A stretch of 64,000 bases of DNA from Streptomyces sp. SCSIO 30461 (GCF_037023745.1 NZ_CP146101.1:3650001-3714000); one strand, 5' to 3'; positions 43,594 through 52,304 are shown, numbered from the stretch's first letter. The notes: a model not told the origin generated them from the letters alone. A program made the numbers and translations.

Positions 43594-44648
43594 TGGATCC
43601 GGCGCAGGGCGAGGTGAACCCGTACGCCGGGCGGCCGTCCGGCCTGATCGGCGAGCAGATCGCGGGCTACCGCGTGGAGCGTGAGATCGGACGCGGCGGC
43701 ATGGCCGTCGTGTACCAGGCGCGGGACCTGCGCCTGGACCGCACTGTGGCACTCAAACTGCTTGCCCCGGAGCTTGCCCGCAACGACACCTTCCGGCGCC
43801 GCTTCACCCATGAGTCCCGCGTGGCCGCCGCGATCGACCATCCCCATATCGTGCCGGTCTTCGAGGCGGGCGAGACCGAGGGCATCCTGTACATCGCGAT
43901 GCGCTATGTCTCCGGTCTCGACCTGCGCGCCCTGCTCGACCGCGACGGACCGCTGCCCACGGCCACGGCCATCCGCATCACCGCTCAGGTGGCGTCAGCC
44001 CTCGACGCGGCACATGAGCACGACCTGGTCCACCGGGACGTCAAGCCCGGCAACATCCTGGTCGCCAAGGGCACCGACAGCGACCACCCCGAGCATGTCT
44101 ACCTCACCGACTTCGGGCTGACGAAGAAGTCGCTGTCGCTCACTGGATTCACCACCGTCGGCGAATTCGTCGGCACCCTCGACTACGTGGCACCGGAGCA
44201 GATCTCCGGTCGCCCGGTGGACGCTCGATGCGACCTCTACAGCCTTGCCTGCGTGGTGTACGAGGCCCTCACCGGCAAGCCGCCCTTCCAGCGTGACGAG
44301 GACATCGCGCTGCTCTGGGCACACCAGTACGACCAACCGCCTCTCCTGAGCGAGCGACGCCCCGGCAGCGAGCCCGGACTCGACGGTGTGCTCGCCAAGG
44401 CGCTCGCGAAGGTGCCGGACGACCGTTTCGACTCCTGTCTCGAATTCGTCGCGGCCATGCGTGCCGGCTCGGCGGGCGGGGGCGGTGTCGGCAGTCACCC
44501 GCAGACTCGGGTGGACACCCTGGTCGCGGTGTCCCCGGCGTCCACCCCGCCCCCGGTGTATCCGAATCCTCCGCCCGGCCCGCCGGACTGGGCCGCGCCG
44601 GTGTTCCGCCGGGCCGCGGTGGGCGGAGCGGATCCCGCGAACGCCTGA
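43593..44648 (+). CDS. Hanks-type Ser/Thr protein kinase, soluble
   Basis: 351 aa. Kinase domain about 25-290: glycine loop EIGRGGMAVVYQARD, Lys55 in VALKLL, Glu in RFTHESRVAAAI, catalytic loop VHRDVKPGNIL (Asp149, Asn154), DFG at 173-175 (TDFGLTKK), activation segment to GTLDYVAPEQ, and DLYSLACVVYEALTGKPPF. The tail is Pro-rich (PASTPPPVYPNPPPGPPD) with no membrane helix or PASTA repeats, so it is a cytosolic kinase. It faces a SpoIIE-phosphatase/HATPase gene, which could act in an opposing way. Confidence 0.94.
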   Translation: MDPAQGEVNPYAGRPSGLIGEQIAGYRVEREIGRGGMAVVYQARDLRLDRTVALKLLAPELARNDTFRRRFTHESRVAAAIDHPHIVPVFEAGETEGILYIAMRYVSGLDLRALLDRDGPLPTATAIRITAQVASALDAAHEHDLVHRDVKPGNILVAKGTDSDHPEHVYLTDFGLTKKSLSLTGFTTVGEFVGTLDYVAPEQISGRPVDARCDLYSLACVVYEALTGKPPFQRDEDIALLWAHQYDQPPLLSERRPGSEPGLDGVLAKALAKVPDDRFDSCLEFVAAMRAGSAGGGGVGSHPQTRVDTLVAVSPASTPPPVYPNPPPGPPDWAAPVFRRAAVGGADPANA

Positions 44649-44671
44649 CAGTGAGGATTGATCGTGGCATC

Positions 44672-44692
44672 GCCCGCGTCGTGTACGCGGGC
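44672..44692. terminator. Hairpin between convergent kinase and phosphatase genes
   Basis: 8-bp perfect stem (gcccgcgt and complement) with a 5-nt loop in the 64-bp gap; weak but well placed. Confidence 0.5.
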
Positions 44693-44712
44693 CCCGACAC
44701 TCCGGCGCTCCC

Positions 44713-46341
44713 TCACGCGCCGGTGAGGAGCACCTGCTCGGCCCAGATGGTCTTGCCGGTCGGTGTGTGCCTGGTGCCCCAGCGGTGCGCGAGCTGGGCG
44801 ATGAGGAGCAGCCCGCGGCCCCCTTCGTCGTAGGTGCGGGCGCGGCGCAGATGCGGGCTGGTGTTGCTGGTGTCGGAGACCTCGGTGGTCAGGGTGTCGT
44901 CGTGGCGGAGGAGGCGGAGCCGGATGGGCGGAGTGCCGTAGCGGATGGCATTGGTGACCAGTTCGCTGACGATGAGTTCGGTGACGTACGTGCTGTCCGG
45001 GATCTGCCAGGTGAGGAGTTGGTCGGCGGCGTGATGCCGGGCCTGGGCGACGATCGCGGGATCGTCGGGGAGCGTCCAGTCGGCGATCTGCCCGGCACCG
45101 AGGGTGCGGGTACGGGCCATGAGGAGAGCGATGTCGTCGCTCGGCGGCCGGGTGAGAAGAGTGGTGAGGAGGCGGTCGGCCAGGGTGTCCAGTGTGGAGG
45201 CTGGCCGGGCGAGTGTGGTGAACATCGTGTCGAGCGTCTCGTCGATGTCCTGGTGGTGGGGCTGGAGGAGCCCGTTCGTGAAGAGGGTGAGCACAGTGCC
45301 TTCGGGCAGCTCGATGTCGACGGTCTCGAAGGGCAGACCCCCCAGGCCGAGTGGCGGACCCGCCGGAACGTCGAGGAAGTACACCGTGCTGTCCGGTGTG
45401 ACGATGGCGGGCGGGGGATGCCCCGCCCGAGCGAGGACGCAGTGCCGGCTGGTGGGGTCGTAGACGGCGTAGAGGCAGGTGGTTCCGACACCCGACTCGG
45501 TCTCGGGTGCGTCGTCGGGTGTGCCGTCCGTGGACAGATGGATGACGAGGTCATCGAGGTGGGTCAGCAGTTCGTCGGGGGGCAGGTCGACATCTGCGAG
45601 GGTGCGCACCGCGGTGCGCAGCCGGCCCATGGTCGCAGAAGCCCGGATGCCGTGGCCGGCGACATCGCCGACGACGAGTGCGACCCGTGCGCCGGACAGT
45701 GGGATGACGTCGAACCAGTCGCCGCCCACCCCGGTGTCACCCCCGGCGGGCAGATAGCGGCTGGTGATGTCGAGCGCGGCCTGGTGGGGGAGCGTGTGGG
45801 GGAGCAGGCTGCGCTGGAGCGTCATCGTGGTGGTGCGTTCGCGGGCGGTGCCGATGCGCGCCGCTTCGGCGATGAGCGACTCGCGCTGGGTCGCGGGGGC
45901 CTGTCGGGCCGTGTCGGCGATGCGATGTGCCACCAGGCATACGCCGCGTACCCGCCGGTCGGAGTCGCGCAGAGGGACCGCCGTCGCGGGCTGTCCGGAT
46001 CCGAGCGGCAGCCGGGTCTCATGGCGGTCACCGGTTCCGAGCGCCGTGCGCAGCGAGGCCTCGACCGTTTCGCCCAAAGGACCGGGAAGGATCTCCGGCA
46101 GGAGCAGCCCGGGGGGCGGGGTATCGGTGAGACCGAGCTCGCCCGCCATCCCGGCGTTCGCCCGGACCAGGCGCAGGTCCGCGTCGAAGACGGCCACGGC
46201 GCAGGGATGTTGGGTGAACGCCCATTCGCGCAGTTGTACCGCGAGCTGTTCGTCCAGCGGCCCACGGTCGGAGCGGTCCTCGGGGACGCACGACCGAGCT
46301 GCGGAAGGGGAAGAAGTGGGGGGCTGCTCCATTGCGGTCAT
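44713..46341 (-). CDS. PAS-SpoIIE phosphatase-like protein with C-terminal HATPase; altered metal motif
   Basis: 542 aa; starts at 46341 or 46332. PAS about 40-125, SpoIIE phosphatase about 170-410 (GVGGDWFDVIPLSG, VVGDVAGHGIRAS, RAGHPPPAIV, LFTNGLLQPH, SDDIALLMARTR), RsbW-type HATPase about 425-540 (LIVSELVTNAIRYG, DEGGRGLLLIAQL). The TDG motif, which supplies a metal-binding Asp in this family, reads TNG here, while the three other SpoIIE proteins in the window keep Asp. The phosphatase may therefore be weak or inactive, leaving an anti-sigma-type kinase. Convergent with the Ser/Thr kinase gene. Confidence 0.9.
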   Translation of the reverse strand: MTAMEQPPTSSPSAARSCVPEDRSDRGPLDEQLAVQLREWAFTQHPCAVAVFDADLRLVRANAGMAGELGLTDTPPPGLLLPEILPGPLGETVEASLRTALGTGDRHETRLPLGSGQPATAVPLRDSDRRVRGVCLVAHRIADTARQAPATQRESLIAEAARIGTARERTTTMTLQRSLLPHTLPHQAALDITSRYLPAGGDTGVGGDWFDVIPLSGARVALVVGDVAGHGIRASATMGRLRTAVRTLADVDLPPDELLTHLDDLVIHLSTDGTPDDAPETESGVGTTCLYAVYDPTSRHCVLARAGHPPPAIVTPDSTVYFLDVPAGPPLGLGGLPFETVDIELPEGTVLTLFTNGLLQPHHQDIDETLDTMFTTLARPASTLDTLADRLLTTLLTRPPSDDIALLMARTRTLGAGQIADWTLPDDPAIVAQARHHAADQLLTWQIPDSTYVTELIVSELVTNAIRYGTPPIRLRLLRHDDTLTTEVSDTSNTSPHLRRARTYDEGGRGLLLIAQLAHRWGTRHTPTGKTIWAEQVLLTGA

Positions 46342-46596
46342 CTCGCCGTCGCTTGCTCGTGGTGCGCACGGTCGTGTGCTCGTGTGCGCGCCTTCGCGCG
46401 GAGTCCTGTGCAGGCCAGAGCCAGGGCGCTACTGACCAGCATGATCCTGCGGCGCGAGGAGCACCAGCGGCGCGGCGGAAGTCCGGCCCGGCAACACATG
46501 CACCGACGCCCGGACAGGATCCAGGCCGGCATCCTGTGCCCACTTGCGCGACCACGGCCGGTCCTGTCTCCGGGACGCGACACAAACCAGAAGTTT

Positions 46597-46617
46597 GCGC
46601 TTTCTAAAAGAAAGTGC
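46597..46617. promoter_or_regulatory. Operator-like inverted repeat upstream of the flavodoxin gene
   Basis: Arms gcgctttct (46597-46605) and agaaagtgc (46609-46617) around aaa, one mismatch, unusually AT-rich for this DNA. It is 72 bp before the GTG start. Placement fits a redox-responsive HxlR/MarR-type repressor site; no regulator gene is next to it. Confidence 0.6.
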
Positions 46618-46689
46618 TTACCTCTGGTTGGGCGCCACTGCCTGGTGGCGCCGCCCCGCATGTCATCCAGCGTTACGAGGAGCACTCAC

Positions 46690-47277
46690 GTGACTACCGC
46701 TGTCGTCTCGATCGCCTACCACTCCGGATACGGGCACACCGCTGTCATCGCGGAGGCCGTGGCCGCGGGCGCGGCTCGTGGTGGCGCCGAAGTCCATCTG
46801 GTGAAGGTCGACGAGATCACCGAAGCCGGATGGGAGCTGCTGGACCGCTCCGATGCGATCGTCTTCGGGTCACCCACCTACATGGGCACCGCGTCAGGCG
46901 CCTTCCACGCCTTCGCCGAAGCCACGTCGAAGCGCTGGTTCGCCGACGCGTGGCAGGGCAAGCTGGCAGCCGGCTTCACCAACTCTGCCTCCAAGAGCGG
47001 AGACAAGCTGCACACCCTGCAGTTCTTCCAGATCCTCGCCGCCCAGCACGGTATGCACTGGATCGGGCTCGGCCACAAGCCCGGCTGGAACTCCAGCACC
47101 GGTTCCGAGTGCGACCTCAACCGCCTCGGGATCTTTCTCGGTGCGGGTGCCCAGACCAACTCGGACGCGGGGCCCGAGGCCGTACACAAGGCCGACATCG
47201 CCACCGCTGAACACCTCGGCCACCGTGTCGCCGAGACGACGCGGGTCTTCGTGGTGGGTCGCGCGGCCGTCGCCTGA
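46690..47277 (+). CDS. Flavodoxin-fold NAD(P)H quinone reductase-like protein (WrbA-like)
   Basis: 195 aa from a GTG with GAGGAG about eight bases upstream. Flavodoxin-like FMN site: SIAYHSGYGHTAVIAEAV at the N-terminus, IVFGSPTYMGTASGAFHAFA, and GFTNSASKSGDKLHTLQFFQ, then HWIGLGHKPG. WrbA-type enzymes reduce quinones by two electrons with FMN and NAD(P)H. The AT-rich operator and a 26-bp hairpin frame it as a single-gene unit, typical of a quinone or electrophile-induced gene. Confidence 0.9.
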   Translation: MTTAVVSIAYHSGYGHTAVIAEAVAAGAARGGAEVHLVKVDEITEAGWELLDRSDAIVFGSPTYMGTASGAFHAFAEATSKRWFADAWQGKLAAGFTNSASKSGDKLHTLQFFQILAAQHGMHWIGLGHKPGWNSSTGSECDLNRLGIFLGAGAQTNSDAGPEAVHKADIATAEHLGHRVAETTRVFVVGRAAVA

Positions 47278-47290
47278 GCTTCTTGCCCGG

Positions 47291-47347
47291 CCTTTGTACG
47301 GGTGCCCCGCACACGCCGACAGCGTGTGCGGGGCACCCGTACAAAGG
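47291..47347 (+). terminator. Exceptionally long perfect hairpin terminator
   Basis: 26-bp perfect stem, left arm 47291-47316 (begins cctttgtacg) and right arm 47322-47347, with a 5-nt loop (cgaca). It starts 14 bp after the flavodoxin stop. Confidence 0.88.
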
Positions 47348-47628
47348 TCGGTGCTGCGCGATGTCGGCCGCGCTCCCGCTGCTCTCGTGAGTCGAACGAT
47401 CCCCCGCGGCTTGTCCGGTGGGTGCGCCGACCATCCCGAACGTCCCCACCGGGCGAGCGCGATCGACGGAACGCCGACGATCACTTCACAATGTCGCGAT
47501 CGGCTCTCGTTGCCGAGAGGGCTCAACTGAGCTTTTTCAGACACCTTTTGATGGGACAATCAATCATCCCGTTCGCGGCGGCTCCACAACCGCTCATCCT
47601 GCCGTCAGAGTCCGGCGGTACACAGGAA
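47348..47628. other. Intergenic region, no gene seen
   Basis: About 280 bp between two terminator hairpins. No open frame with a known motif on either strand; composition is less codon-like and locally AT-richer near 47525-47570. Confidence 0.4.
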
Positions 47629-47667
47629 GACCCGCCGTCGCAGTGGTCTCCACAGCGGCGGCGGGTC
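47629..47667 (-). terminator. Terminator after the histone-like/winged-helix gene
   Basis: 13-bp stem (gacccgccgtcgc against gcggcggcgggtc, one mismatch), 13-nt loop, located 29 bp beyond the stop of the minus-strand gene. Confidence 0.7.
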
Positions 47668-47695
47668 GGTTCCCCTGACGTGATCGGGGCACGTG

Positions 47696-48415
47696 TCAGC
47701 GGTCGAGCGCCTCGTACAGCCCTCGGCCCGCGCGGTGGACGCGGGAGGTGGCGACGAGGCGGTCCAGGGTGCTGCGGACGGTGTTGATGCTGCCGGCGCT
47801 GTCGTCGCGGCCGATGGCCTGGGCCACATCACGGGCACGCAGCGCCGTTCCGGAACTGCCCGTGAGGACGGTCAGCACCTGGTCGGTGAGTCCGCTGCCG
47901 TCCACGGCCGCGTGCTGTGCGGGCTTCGGGGCCGACGCACCACCGCGCTTCGCTGTCCTGGTGGTTGCCGATTTCCTGGAGGGGCGGCGCCCGTCCGCCT
48001 GCTTCACTGCCGCCTTGGCCGTGGTGCGCTTCGCCGTGGCGCCGGTGGCCTTGCGTGCCTTTCGGGACGACTTGGTCCCGCTCGGCTCGGTGGCGACGGC
48101 CTCTCGCGCATCCGCCGGTGCGGACTCCACGGCCTGGGTATCCTGCTCCACCACCGTGTCTGCCGCGGGCTCCGGCGAGCGCCGCACCGCGGCGCGGGTG
48201 ACCTGCTCGTCGGCGGTGGTGCGAGGACGGGGGAGGTTGGTGGCCGACAGGACGCTCAGCGCCGTCAGTGCGCCGCGCACTGATTCCAGCCGTTCGGAGA
48301 CCACTGCAAGCTCGGCCTGCAACACCTCCTGCTGCTTCTCCAGTTGGGGAAGCTCTGCGCGGAGCAGTGCTGTTGTGGCTTCGACGCTGCCGGTTGCGGT
48401 GACTTCTGCTGTCAT
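47696..48415 (-). CDS. Coiled-coil, Lys/Ala-rich (histone H1-like) protein with winged-helix C-terminus
   Basis: 239 aa; ATG 48415 has GGAG seven bases upstream, and longer starts are rejected. N-terminal coiled coil (LLRAELPQLEKQQEVLQAEL then VVSERLESVRGALTALSVL), middle basic low-complexity tract (KSSRKARKATGATAKRTTAK, PSRKSATTRTAKRGGA) like histone H1/HupS tails, and a C-terminal small winged helix (LTDQVLTVLTGSSGTALRAR, NTVRSTLDRLVATSRVHRAG). It should bind DNA and may dimerise through the coiled coil: a nucleoid-associated or regulatory protein. Precise role unknown. Confidence 0.82.
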   Translation of the reverse strand: MTAEVTATGSVEATTALLRAELPQLEKQQEVLQAELAVVSERLESVRGALTALSVLSATNLPRPRTTADEQVTRAAVRRSPEPAADTVVEQDTQAVESAPADAREAVATEPSGTKSSRKARKATGATAKRTTAKAAVKQADGRRPSRKSATTRTAKRGGASAPKPAQHAAVDGSGLTDQVLTVLTGSSGTALRARDVAQAIGRDDSAGSINTVRSTLDRLVATSRVHRAGRGLYEALDR

Positions 48416-48671
48416 TGGTGCGCTCCAGAGAAGTGAGAGTGCGTCTTGGGACGTGCCTGCGTGGCTTCGGGGTGCGACCGCCGCCATGACGGTGGCACAT
48501 GCACGTGTGACTGTCTCAAGTCGCCGCTCAGTTGTGTTGCCTTCGCCCTAGGGGGCGAGAGCGACACCGTACCACCGCGGTACCGCATGCGAGGTGGCCG
48601 GAACCGCATCGTGAAGGCGAGCGGACGGCGCCCGACGCCCGGCAAGTGCCCCCCCAGAGCGCCGATGCCGC

Positions 48672-49457
48672 TCACACCTGCCGCAGAGCCCCGCCGTCAA
48701 CTCCCCATTCGGATCCGGTGACTTGGCAGGCCAGTGGGGAGAGCAGATAAGCCACCACCGGCGCGACATCGTCCGGGCTTCCGATCCGCCCCGACGGTAG
48801 CCGGCGCACCTCGCGGATGAAGTGGTCGACCGCCTCGTCCGCGGGCAGTCCGAAACGCTCGCCGAGCTGCTCGGCGAAGCCGCCTGGCGCGTCGAACAGG
48901 GCGGTTCTGGTGGGACCGGGCAGCACGACGTTCGAACGCACACCCTGCGGACCGAACTCACCTGCAAGGGTCTTGGACACCGACAGCAGGGCGGTCTTCG
49001 CCGCCGAGTAGTCGGCGATGGCCGGCTCGGGCAGGCGGGCGGCCTCGCTCGCGACATGCACGATGGACGCGGCGTCGGACTTCACGAGTACGGGCAGGGC
49101 TGCACGGGTCATGCGCACCGCCGAGTGGAAGTTGGTTTCGAACGCCGCTCCCCAGTCCTTGTCGGAGATGTCGAGGAATCCCTGGTGGGACCGCAGCGCT
49201 CCGACGTTGTTGACCAGTCCGTCGAGCCGTCCGTGGCGCTCGACGACCTGCTCGACGACGTATTCCGCGGCCTCCGGCTCCGCCAGGTCCGCGGTGACGG
49301 TGCTGCCCCGCCCGTCGGGGGCGTCGAGCGTCCAGGGTTTGCGGGCGACACCGACGACCCTGGCCCCTTCGGCGGCCAGCAGTCTGGCCGCAGCGGCGCC
49401 GATTCCCGATGAGGCGCCGGTGATGAGGTACACGCGGTCTTCGATATGCAGATCCAT
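48672..49457 (-). CDS. Short-chain dehydrogenase/reductase
   Basis: 261 aa. ATG 49457 has GAGGAA six bases before it; the longer frame upstream has none. Classical SDR: cofactor motif TGASSGIGAAAARLLA, NNVGALRSHQG, catalytic Ser near VHVASEAARLPE, Tyr/Lys in DYSAAKTALLSVSK, and C-terminal WGVDGGALRQV. Acidic residue pattern after the Rossmann beta-2 (VVGVARKPW) favours NADP. Reduces or oxidises an unknown alcohol/ketone. An 18-bp palindrome lies 52 bp upstream. Confidence 0.93.
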   Translation of the reverse strand: MDLHIEDRVYLITGASSGIGAAAARLLAAEGARVVGVARKPWTLDAPDGRGSTVTADLAEPEAAEYVVEQVVERHGRLDGLVNNVGALRSHQGFLDISDKDWGAAFETNFHSAVRMTRAALPVLVKSDAASIVHVASEAARLPEPAIADYSAAKTALLSVSKTLAGEFGPQGVRSNVVLPGPTRTALFDAPGGFAEQLGERFGLPADEAVDHFIREVRRLPSGRIGSPDDVAPVVAYLLSPLACQVTGSEWGVDGGALRQV

Positions 49458-49815
49458 CGGGGTTCCTCGAAAAGAGCGGCGATGGGCAACGGGGACCACC
49501 TGCCGGCGGTCGGATGGCCATCCGACGGTGGGTGGCGGCAGAGACGTCAAACTACCGGCCTCGTCCGCCGCCGTCGGGTGCGCGAACGAGGCGCCGCGGA
49601 GCTCTTGCCAAAAGTCACCCGAACGCGGAGCGGGGTGGGTGGCATCGAGGGTGCGAGAACCTGGCATCACTTCACCGACACGCTCCTACTGGTAGATTCA
49701 GGGCAAATTCGGCGACCCCGGTCGCTGGATGCCGGGTGCGGAGCGGTTCGCGGTGGTCGCGCTTCCCGTCCGCCTCATTGCGTGTACCTGTACGAATCAA
49801 GGTCGGGAGTGGGTC
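49458..49815. other. Intergenic region between divergent SDR and AMIN-like genes
   Basis: 358 bp without a gene. Contains the 18-bp palindrome (see next) and a -10-like tagatt near 49693-49698 facing the plus-strand gene. Confidence 0.45.
49509..49526. promoter_or_regulatory. 18-bp perfect palindrome, operator candidate
   Basis: gtcggatggccatccgac, perfectly self-complementary, 52 bp upstream of the SDR start. Too short and without a T-run for a terminator; more likely a dimeric regulator site. Confidence 0.55.
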
Positions 49816-50385
49816 ATGCGGAGGTTCTGGGCAGCGGGCGTGAGTCTTGTCGTGGCGGCTGCGGGAGTGATGAGCGGCGCCGGTACGGCCGGTTCGGCAC
49901 CGCACCGCGCGCCGGCTGCGGCTGCCGGGTGCTCGACCGTCTGGGGGAGTGGTGCCAAGTCCGCCGAGAACACGGAAGGGAAGTCACTGAAGAACATCAC
50001 GACGAGTCGGGGGAAGTGCTACGACCGCATGGTCTTCGAGGTCGGTGGGGCCGCGCGGAGCCTCGGCTACCGGGTGGGATACGTGGACGCCTTCCGTCGT
50101 GACGGTTCCGGTGACGCGATGCGCGTGGCCGGAGGTGCCATCCTCCAGATCTTCGTGTCCGCGTCGAGCTGCGATCCGAACACCTTGCGACAGACGTACG
50201 CGGGCCGGGCCGGGAAGCCGTTGCCAGGGGTGGACGTCACCGGCTACAAGACCTTCCGCGACGCCAGGTTCGGATCGAGTTTCGAAGGTCGGACACAGGT
50301 CGGGCTCGGTGTCCGGGCCAGGCTCCCCTTTCGGGTGACGCAGTCGCACGGCAAGCTTGTCGTGGACGTGGCACACACCTGGTGA
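49816..50385 (+). CDS. Secreted AMIN-like domain protein
   Basis: 189 aa, ATG 49816 with GGGAG upstream (a GTG at 49813 is possible). Signal peptide MRRFWAAGVSLVVAAAGVMS, mature from about residue 30. The C-terminal domain resembles the AMIN-like beta-sandwich of actinobacterial secreted proteins: RMVFEVGGAARSLGYRVGYV, VAGGAILQIFVSASS, GYKTFRDARFGSSFEGRTQV and GLGVRARLPFRV to KLVVDVAHTW. AMIN domains often bind peptidoglycan or help localise wall enzymes. Monodomain, no enzyme attached. Confidence 0.85.
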   Translation: MRRFWAAGVSLVVAAAGVMSGAGTAGSAPHRAPAAAAGCSTVWGSGAKSAENTEGKSLKNITTSRGKCYDRMVFEVGGAARSLGYRVGYVDAFRRDGSGDAMRVAGGAILQIFVSASSCDPNTLRQTYAGRAGKPLPGVDVTGYKTFRDARFGSSFEGRTQVGLGVRARLPFRVTQSHGKLVVDVAHTW

Positions 50386-50462
50386 ACCCGGCAGCCGCCC
50401 GGGCGGCTCGCAGCGCACCAGGCGGGGCTCGGGGCCGACTGCCTCTCCTCGGCCTCGGCCGA

Positions 50463-51842
50463 CTATCTCTCCTCCGTCTTCCGCGGCACGCACCGCCACG
50501 CGAGCCCCGCGGCGGCCAGATAGGCCAGCGCTCCCACGGCCATGCTGGTGCGCAGTCCCGCACCGTAGCCGGCCGCGGTGGCGAGCAGCGTGCCGCCCAG
50601 TGCCACGCCGGTGGCGCTGCCGATCTGCCGTGCCGTGTTGAACAGGGCGGACGCGGTCCCCGAGTATCCCGTCGGCGCAGCGCCCATCACCGTGGCGGTC
50701 GAGCCGGTGAGGGCGAAGGAAGTGCCGAATCCCGCGGCCATCATGGGTGCCACGAGCAGCGGATACGCTGGGTCGTCCCCCGCGGCGACCCAGCCCGCCA
50801 ACCCCATTGCGGCCAGGAGCATCCCGGAGATCACCAGGGGGCGGTGACCGGTGCGACGACTCAACCGCCCCGACAGTGCGGAGGCGAACATCGTCATCGC
50901 CACCGCCGGGAACAGCGCTGCTCCCGCATCGATGGCGCTGTAGCCGCGCTGGTGCTGGAAGTCCAGGCTCGCGGTGAAGACCATGCCGTAGAAGGCGAAG
51001 TTGAACAGCAAGCCGATGGCGGCACCACCGCTCGTCGCACGCGAGCGCAGCATTCCCAGGGGCAGCGCGGGTGACCGGGCGAGCCGTTCGCGTACCGCGA
51101 AAGCCGCGGTGGCCAGCACCGTCAGCCCCGCCCCGGCGAGCACGAAAGGATCGGACCAGCCGCGCCGTCCGAATTCGTTGAGCGTCGCGGTCAGCGCCGC
51201 CACCGCCGTCACGACCGCCAACTGGGCGGGCCAGTCCAGTGCCCGTGCCGGGTGCCGGGGTGAGCGCGAGACCAGGCGCAGCGTCAGCGCGATACAGACG
51301 ATGCCGACGGGCACATTGATGAGGAACACCCAGCGCCAGCCCACGGTGGACACGATGAGCCCGCCCAGCAAGGGTCCCGCCGAAGCGGCGATTCCGGCCA
51401 GCGACCCCCAGAGGCCGAACGCCCGGGCACGGCTGATCTTGTCGGGGTAGGCCTGCTGGAGCAACGCCAGCGATCCGGGCACGATCAGCGAGGCGCCGAG
51501 CCCTTCCAGAAGCCGGGCGGCGACCAGGGCCGGGGTGTTCTGCGCGAGCGCGCACGCGGCCGACGACGCGATGAACACCCCCACGCCGACACAGAAGATT
51601 CGGCGGTTGCCCAGACGGTCGCCCAGCGTGCCACCGGTCATCAGCAGCCCCGCGAACACCATCGTGTATCCGTCGGTGATCCACTGGATCGCGGGGAGCG
51701 AGGCCGACAGGTCGTGGCCGATGACCGGTACGGCCACATTGATGATCGTGACATCCAAGATCACCATGAAGTATCCGGCGCCCGCGGCCAGCAGCGGCCC
51801 CCACGAATGTCTCCCCGGTGCCGGGGTCGGCTCGGACGACAC
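50463..51842 (-). CDS. MFS drug-efflux transporter, DHA2 (14-TMS) family
   Basis: 459 aa from GTG 51842 (GGAG eight bases upstream). A longer frame begins at TTG 51920, whose ttgaca looks more like a -35 box. Fourteen membrane segments expected. Motif A-like GTLGDRLGNRRIFCVGV, QWITDGYTMVFAGLL, motif C region GLWGSLAGIAASAGPLLGG, and SASLPAIQW. A proton-driven exporter of drug-like compounds. No regulator adjacent; the small exported protein cassette is divergent 183 bp away. Confidence 0.92.
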   Translation of the reverse strand: MSSEPTPAPGRHSWGPLLAAGAGYFMVILDVTIINVAVPVIGHDLSASLPAIQWITDGYTMVFAGLLMTGGTLGDRLGNRRIFCVGVGVFIASSAACALAQNTPALVAARLLEGLGASLIVPGSLALLQQAYPDKISRARAFGLWGSLAGIAASAGPLLGGLIVSTVGWRWVFLINVPVGIVCIALTLRLVSRSPRHPARALDWPAQLAVVTAVAALTATLNEFGRRGWSDPFVLAGAGLTVLATAAFAVRERLARSPALPLGMLRSRATSGGAAIGLLFNFAFYGMVFTASLDFQHQRGYSAIDAGAALFPAVAMTMFASALSGRLSRRTGHRPLVISGMLLAAMGLAGWVAAGDDPAYPLLVAPMMAAGFGTSFALTGSTATVMGAAPTGYSGTASALFNTARQIGSATGVALGGTLLATAAGYGAGLRTSMAVGALAYLAAAGLAWRCVPRKTEER

Positions 51843-52025
51843 GTCCTCAACTCCATCCTGCAGGGAGATCGCCACCGAAAGCCACGATAGGCGAAATGTG
51901 AACTCTCGACGATTTGTCAAGCCCCGAGTCTCAGCGGCGTGACGGGAATTGCTCGACGGGGGTTAATCGAGGCATGAGTTCACGTGAATCACGTGGACGT
52001 TCTCATCCAGTGAAGGAGAAACATC

Positions 52026-52304
52026 ATGGCTCGGACTTCCCGCACGCGGCGTCTTGTCGTACTGAGTGCCTCGACCGCTCTGGCCGCGGGAGGCGTGCTG
52101 CTTCCCACGAGCGCTTTCGCGGTCACGGATCCGTCACATGCGGTGACCGCGAAGGCGGCCGCTCAGGGTGACCACTGGCGTCACGGAAAGCACGGCAAGC
52201 GCGACGGCGGAGGAAACCAGGGCGTCGGAAGGGGAAACGTCGTCATCATCATCGGAAATGGAAATACGGTGCCGATCAACAATGGCACCGTCAACAATCG
52301 CTGA
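52026..52304 (+). CDS. Small exported protein with His/Gly/Asn-rich tail
   Basis: 92 aa, AAGGAG seven bases before the ATG. Signal peptide RRLVVLSASTALAAGGVLLP, cleavage near AFAVTD. The mature part has a basic His-rich middle (QGDHWRHGKHGKRDGGGNQG) and a hydrophobic/Asn tail (VVIIIGNGNTVPINNGTVN) with alternating pattern that would suit beta-strand stacking. No Cys. Not a chaplin. First gene of a three-gene cassette of exported proteins, 28 bp before the next. Confidence 0.8.
   Translation: MARTSRTRRLVVLSASTALAAGGVLLPTSAFAVTDPSHAVTAKAAAQGDHWRHGKHGKRDGGGNQGVGRGNVVIIIGNGNTVPINNGTVNNR

Noticed and set aside
44767..46689. Upstream extension of the flavodoxin gene
   Set aside because: Antisense to the SpoIIE-HATPase gene; GTG 46690 has the only good ribosome site and starts the flavodoxin fold.
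51843..51920. TTG start giving a longer MFS protein
   Set aside because: The TTG is part of a ttgaca that looks like a promoter -35 element, and GTG 51842 has a proper GGAG.
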